Part shown: positions 47,769 to 49,754 of the stretch, piece by piece
How the letters are laid out: each line of letters begins with the position of its first letter
Position numbering within the stretch: the stretch's first letter is position 1
NCBI RefSeq assembly: GCF_002939785.1
Contig: NZ_MDEC01000036.1
Span: 1 to 49,754 of the forward strand
Source: Xanthomonas codiaei
GTDB taxonomy: Bacteria; Pseudomonadota; Gammaproteobacteria; Xanthomonadales; Xanthomonadaceae
Reading direction: 5' to 3'
Length of the DNA stretch: 49,754 nt
Notes under the pieces: model-generated
Seen by the model: only the letters and a program-made list of their open reading frames with translations
Databases searched by the model: none
Told to the model about the DNA's origin: nothing
Translations under genes and position numbers: made by a program

Positions 47769-47783
47769 TGTTATTTAATAACA
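47769..47783 (-). promoter_or_regulatory. 15-bp palindromic operator upstream of the PLP enzyme/exporter unit
   Basis: TGTTATTTAATAACA has the same TGTTAT/ATAACA arms as the receptor operator at 34399 with a different three-base centre. It lies 18 bp before the ATG at 47751. On the minus strand the AT-rich core TATTAAAT could serve as the -10, implying a short leader and direct occlusion by a repressor. Confidence 0.65.
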
Positions 47784-48443
47784 ATAGCCGACCTGGGGCG
47801 CTACATCTAGCACCGCAGTCGACGTTGGGCACGCCTTGCATCTGCATGCTTGCCGTGCAGTGCAGTGCAGCGCTAGCACAGCCTACACCGGGCGCAAGCG
47901 CGATGCCGCCGGACCGAGAGACACAGCACGGGGTCCGGAGCCGGCTGCTCCATGCTGCTGCACCCACCCAGCCCAAGACGCACCTTCGATGCGCTGCCGT
48001 GAGCACCGCCGCAGGAATGCGTGCGTTGCGAGGCGCTTTACGGTTGCGAGACGCTTTACGGAAATCTCGCGCGCTCGCTTCAACCCACCGACGTCGGCCC
48101 CTGCCCAGGCATGCGCGATCTCAGGACCACGCGGCCCAAGGTCCCAGACATACGCCGCGTGACCCTGGGTCGGAAATGGATCGAATCCCCCCGAGTTTTG
48201 GAGCCGACGGCGACTCAAGGCGACAGGACATCGCACGACAGCCTTCAGGATCACCGGCCCATGCCTGCGTCATCTTTCCACGCTGGGTGAGCGTTGCGGG
48301 CGTCGCGCTGCGCACCGCAGAGTCACGTCGGGGCAGGGAGGTCTCCGTATCCGTGCAGGGAGCGCTGATACCGCGATCCACGCTTCCGCGACGCGGCTGG
48401 ATTTCAATCGATCAGGGGATAAACCAGGGAATCTGCTGACAAC
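47784..48443. other. 660-bp gap between the lasso locus and the tRNA-end site
   Basis: No convincing gene was seen on either strand. A near-perfect tandem duplication lies at 48025-48060: GTTGCGAGGCGCTTTACG followed by GTTGCGAGACGCTTTACG (17 of 18 bases match). The rest shows no recognised signal. Confidence 0.45.
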
Positions 48444-48471
48444 AAAAAAACCCCCGGTGTCCCGGGGGTTT
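48444..48471 (-). terminator. Strong rho-independent terminator
   Basis: On the minus strand the transcript would form AAACCCCCGG-loop-CCGGGGGTTT with a four-base loop, followed by a run of seven to eight T. The stem lies at 48448-48457 and 48462-48471. It follows the tRNA 3' end at 48506-48525 and was probably the terminator of the original tRNA transcript; it would now also stop the DUF932 transcript. Confidence 0.85.
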
Positions 48472-48505
48472 CTGGATCTTCCCGGATGGTCCCGGAAGAT
48501 CTATC

Positions 48506-48525
48506 TGGTGCGCCCGGAGGGATTC
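48506..48525 (-). other. Partial tRNA 3' end, likely attachment (att) site
   Basis: On the minus strand these 20 bases read GAATCCCTCCGGGCGCACCA, the T-arm 3' half, acceptor strand and CCA of a tRNA. The acceptor GGGCGC implies a 5' end like GCGCCCG, as in bacterial tRNA-Arg. Upstream of it the sequence turns AT-rich (ATTTATATTGTTTATTG) and no tRNA body exists. This is what integration into a tRNA 3' end leaves at the far side of an island; the intact tRNA should lie to the right, outside the window. Confidence 0.7.
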
Positions 48526-48559
48526 CAATAAACAATATAAATTCATGATTCTTAAGGAC

Positions 48560-49489
48560 TTATCCAGAAATTGTTGCATCAGCCCCCAACCCGAACCACG
48601 CGGCATCCCGGCGGTTGTCATCGCTATGCGCACGCCGGTGATGGTCAACGTATTCGGTCAGACTGTTGAGCACACCCCATGCAGTCCCGCGACTGGAGGT
48701 GAGCGTTGCCCCACGCCCAGCACTCTCGTACAGCGCGCGTACCCTTGCCACAGCCTGTTCATTGACAACTGCCGAGCCCGGCGTCGAGCCTCCATACACC
48801 AACACACGACGCAGCAGTCCCTCCACAGAATCCGGACGGACGGGCACATCGCACAATGCCTTCATCCGATCCACGAAGCCGTCCCACCCACCAACGACGA
48901 TGCCGAGCTGCCGCTTGATAGCGTCGGGCTGGAACTGACTTCGATGCGGCACCTTGATGGCCCCAGCGCTCTGGTCCACAGCGATCTGCAGCGTGTTGTT
49001 GCATACCACGCGAACGGATGTGAACTGGGCTGTCGTAGCCAGTGTCCCGTCGCACGCTGTTGCCAGTAGCAGGTATCCATCAACCCTGTCGCGCCTCTTG
49101 AGGGCGGTGCTCTGTCCGGTCTTGACCAAGGCCCAGAACTTTCGTCCCCCACGCAGGACGCCAGCGGTCTCAAGTTCAATTCTATGAAGTGCTGTCAGGT
49201 CGCGGTAGAATTGCAGGATCTCACCAGGCTGCACGACCTGGAAGCGCTTGGACACCACCGCTAGCGGCGCCTGGGTGTCTGATCGATAGAGCACCTTCTG
49301 CTCAGGAAAGGCGGCGGTGCCATCTGAGCTACGGCCCTGCTTGGTGTAACGCACCTCCGATTCTTTTATCTCCCATTCCATACCGGACTGGCGCTTCCAG
49401 ACTTCGATGGGTTGGCGCTTGCCCAGCTTGTTACCCAGGCCATGCCAGGGTGTCTGGCCCTTGTGTGCCATCGATTCAACAAGATGCAC
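48560..49489 (-). CDS. DUF932 (phage/plasmid-like) protein
   Basis: The 309-residue protein is a DUF932/TIGR03299-type protein: MAHKGQTPWHGLGNKL, YRSDTQAPLAVVSKRFQVVQ, PGEILQFYRDL, LLLATACDGTLATTAQFTSVRVVCNNTLQ. Members are common on phages, plasmids and integrative elements, function unknown. The GTG at 49489 is preceded by AGGAGAG at five bases. The C-terminus ends DAAWFGLGADATISG; in another frame, entered at a run of five G, the sequence continues GLMQQFLDKSLRIMN, closer to the usual family ending. So the last residues may be frameshifted or cut by the att junction. Confidence 0.8.
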   Translation of the reverse strand: MHLVESMAHKGQTPWHGLGNKLGKRQPIEVWKRQSGMEWEIKESEVRYTKQGRSSDGTAAFPEQKVLYRSDTQAPLAVVSKRFQVVQPGEILQFYRDLTALHRIELETAGVLRGGRKFWALVKTGQSTALKRRDRVDGYLLLATACDGTLATTAQFTSVRVVCNNTLQIAVDQSAGAIKVPHRSQFQPDAIKRQLGIVVGGWDGFVDRMKALCDVPVRPDSVEGLLRRVLVYGGSTPGSAVVNEQAVARVRALYESAGRGATLTSSRGTAWGVLNSLTEYVDHHRRAHSDDNRRDAAWFGLGADATISG

Positions 49490-49518
49490 GTGTCTCTCCT
49501 AAATGCGGCGGCATAAAC

Positions 49519-49550
49519 GCACAAGGCCCGGACGATGCCGGGCCTTGTGC
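49519..49550. terminator. Perfect 13-bp hairpin upstream of the DUF932 gene
   Basis: GCACAAGGCCCGG (49519-49531) pairs with CCGGGCCTTGTGC (49538-49550) over a six-base loop. It lies between the small frame at 49570-49749 and the DUF932 start. It may end the transcript coming from the right. There is no T-run on the minus strand, so the role is uncertain. Confidence 0.5.
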
Positions 49551-49569
49551 GGTGCCTATGGATGATGGA

Positions 49570-49749
49570 TCAGTCGTTACGGAAGAACTGTAATGACCCA
49601 CCGGTTTCTGCACAGGTCAGGTGGGCTATGGTCGCAAACCGCGCTTCCATGGCGGAACGCCGTGCAAGGCCGACGTCCCCCCGTCCTGAGTAGCGGCCGG
49701 GTTTAGAATCCAGGGTTGATGATAGCGGCGTTTGCCAGTTGTTGGGCAT
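49570..49749 (-). CDS. Possible small hypothetical protein at the window edge
   Basis: An open frame of 59 codons begins ATG at 49749 (MPNNWQTPLSSTLDSKPGRY) and ends FFRND at a TGA. The upstream sequence is cut by the window end, so the ribosome binding site or a longer N-terminus cannot be judged. I recognise no domain. It precedes the DUF932 gene on the same strand inside the putative island. Confidence 0.3.
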   Translation of the reverse strand: MPNNWQTPLSSTLDSKPGRYSGRGDVGLARRSAMEARFATIAHLTCAETGGSLQFFRND

Positions 49750-49754
49750 ACGCA

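Noticed and set aside
48466..48506. Second terminator hairpin (GATCTTCC/GGAAGATC) next to the tRNA end
   Set aside because: The 8-bp arms pair but are separated by 11 bases and have no T-run; more likely part of the tRNA downstream sequence than an independent terminator.

Overview
The window looks like chromosome of a Xanthomonas-type gammaproteobacterium. It is GC-rich, carries a VirK-family gene, has the compact glgA-glgB-treZ-malQ-treY-glgX order, and contains GTAG-headed intergenic palindromes and dispersed short repeats of the kind found in Xanthomonadaceae. The assignment is made from gene content and style; no database was searched.

Left part (1-33.7 kb) is mostly ordinary chromosome. 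It opens with two copies of a ~145-bp dispersed repeat, then virK, an FAD/NAD(P)-binding protein, an SDR and a GTAG palindrome. A tightly coupled minus-strand operon (about 17.6 to 4.4 kb) encodes glycogen synthase, branching enzyme, TreZ, amylomaltase, TreY, a DUF2934 protein, the debranching enzyme GlgX and an NAD(P)-binding protein. Together they make and branch alpha-1,4-glucan, debranch it and turn malto-oligosaccharides into trehalose. Then come a GGDEF diguanylate cyclase, a DUF808 membrane protein, a UbiB/ABC1-type kinase, a repeat-rich gap (tandem ~23-bp units, a third repeat copy, a hairpin), an OpgB/MdoB-like phosphoglycerol transferase, a four-gene redox operon (aldo/keto reductase, NTF2-like, Atu4866-like, SDR) divergent from a LysR gene, an MscK-like channel and an HPF/RaiA-type ribosome factor.

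The most interesting part is 34.4-47.8 kb, which I read as a lasso peptide (RiPP) locus in three transcription units. Plus strand: TonB-dependent receptor, two DUF3526-type ABC-2 permeases and their ATPase. Minus strand: a 51-residue precursor (A), a fused RRE-transglutaminase-like leader peptidase (B) and an asparagine-synthetase-like macrolactam synthetase (C). Minus strand further right: a Tat-exported PLP-dependent class V aminotransferase-like protein and an ABC exporter (D). A hypothetical plus-strand gene, apparently frameshifted, lies between. The predicted core peptide is AHSHGTLWDGIFPTTSP with an Ala1-Asp9 ring. The same 15-bp palindrome, TGTTAY-N3-RTAACA, sits in the promoter region of all three units, with a tandem copy before the receptor. 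It resembles the gammaproteobacterial Zur box. I infer, without proof, a metal-controlled and possibly metal-binding lasso peptide system.

Right edge (48.4-49.75 kb): a strong terminator and the last 20 nt of a tRNA (probably tRNA-Arg) in minus orientation, followed by a DUF932 phage/plasmid-type gene. This looks like one end of an integrated element that continues beyond the window.
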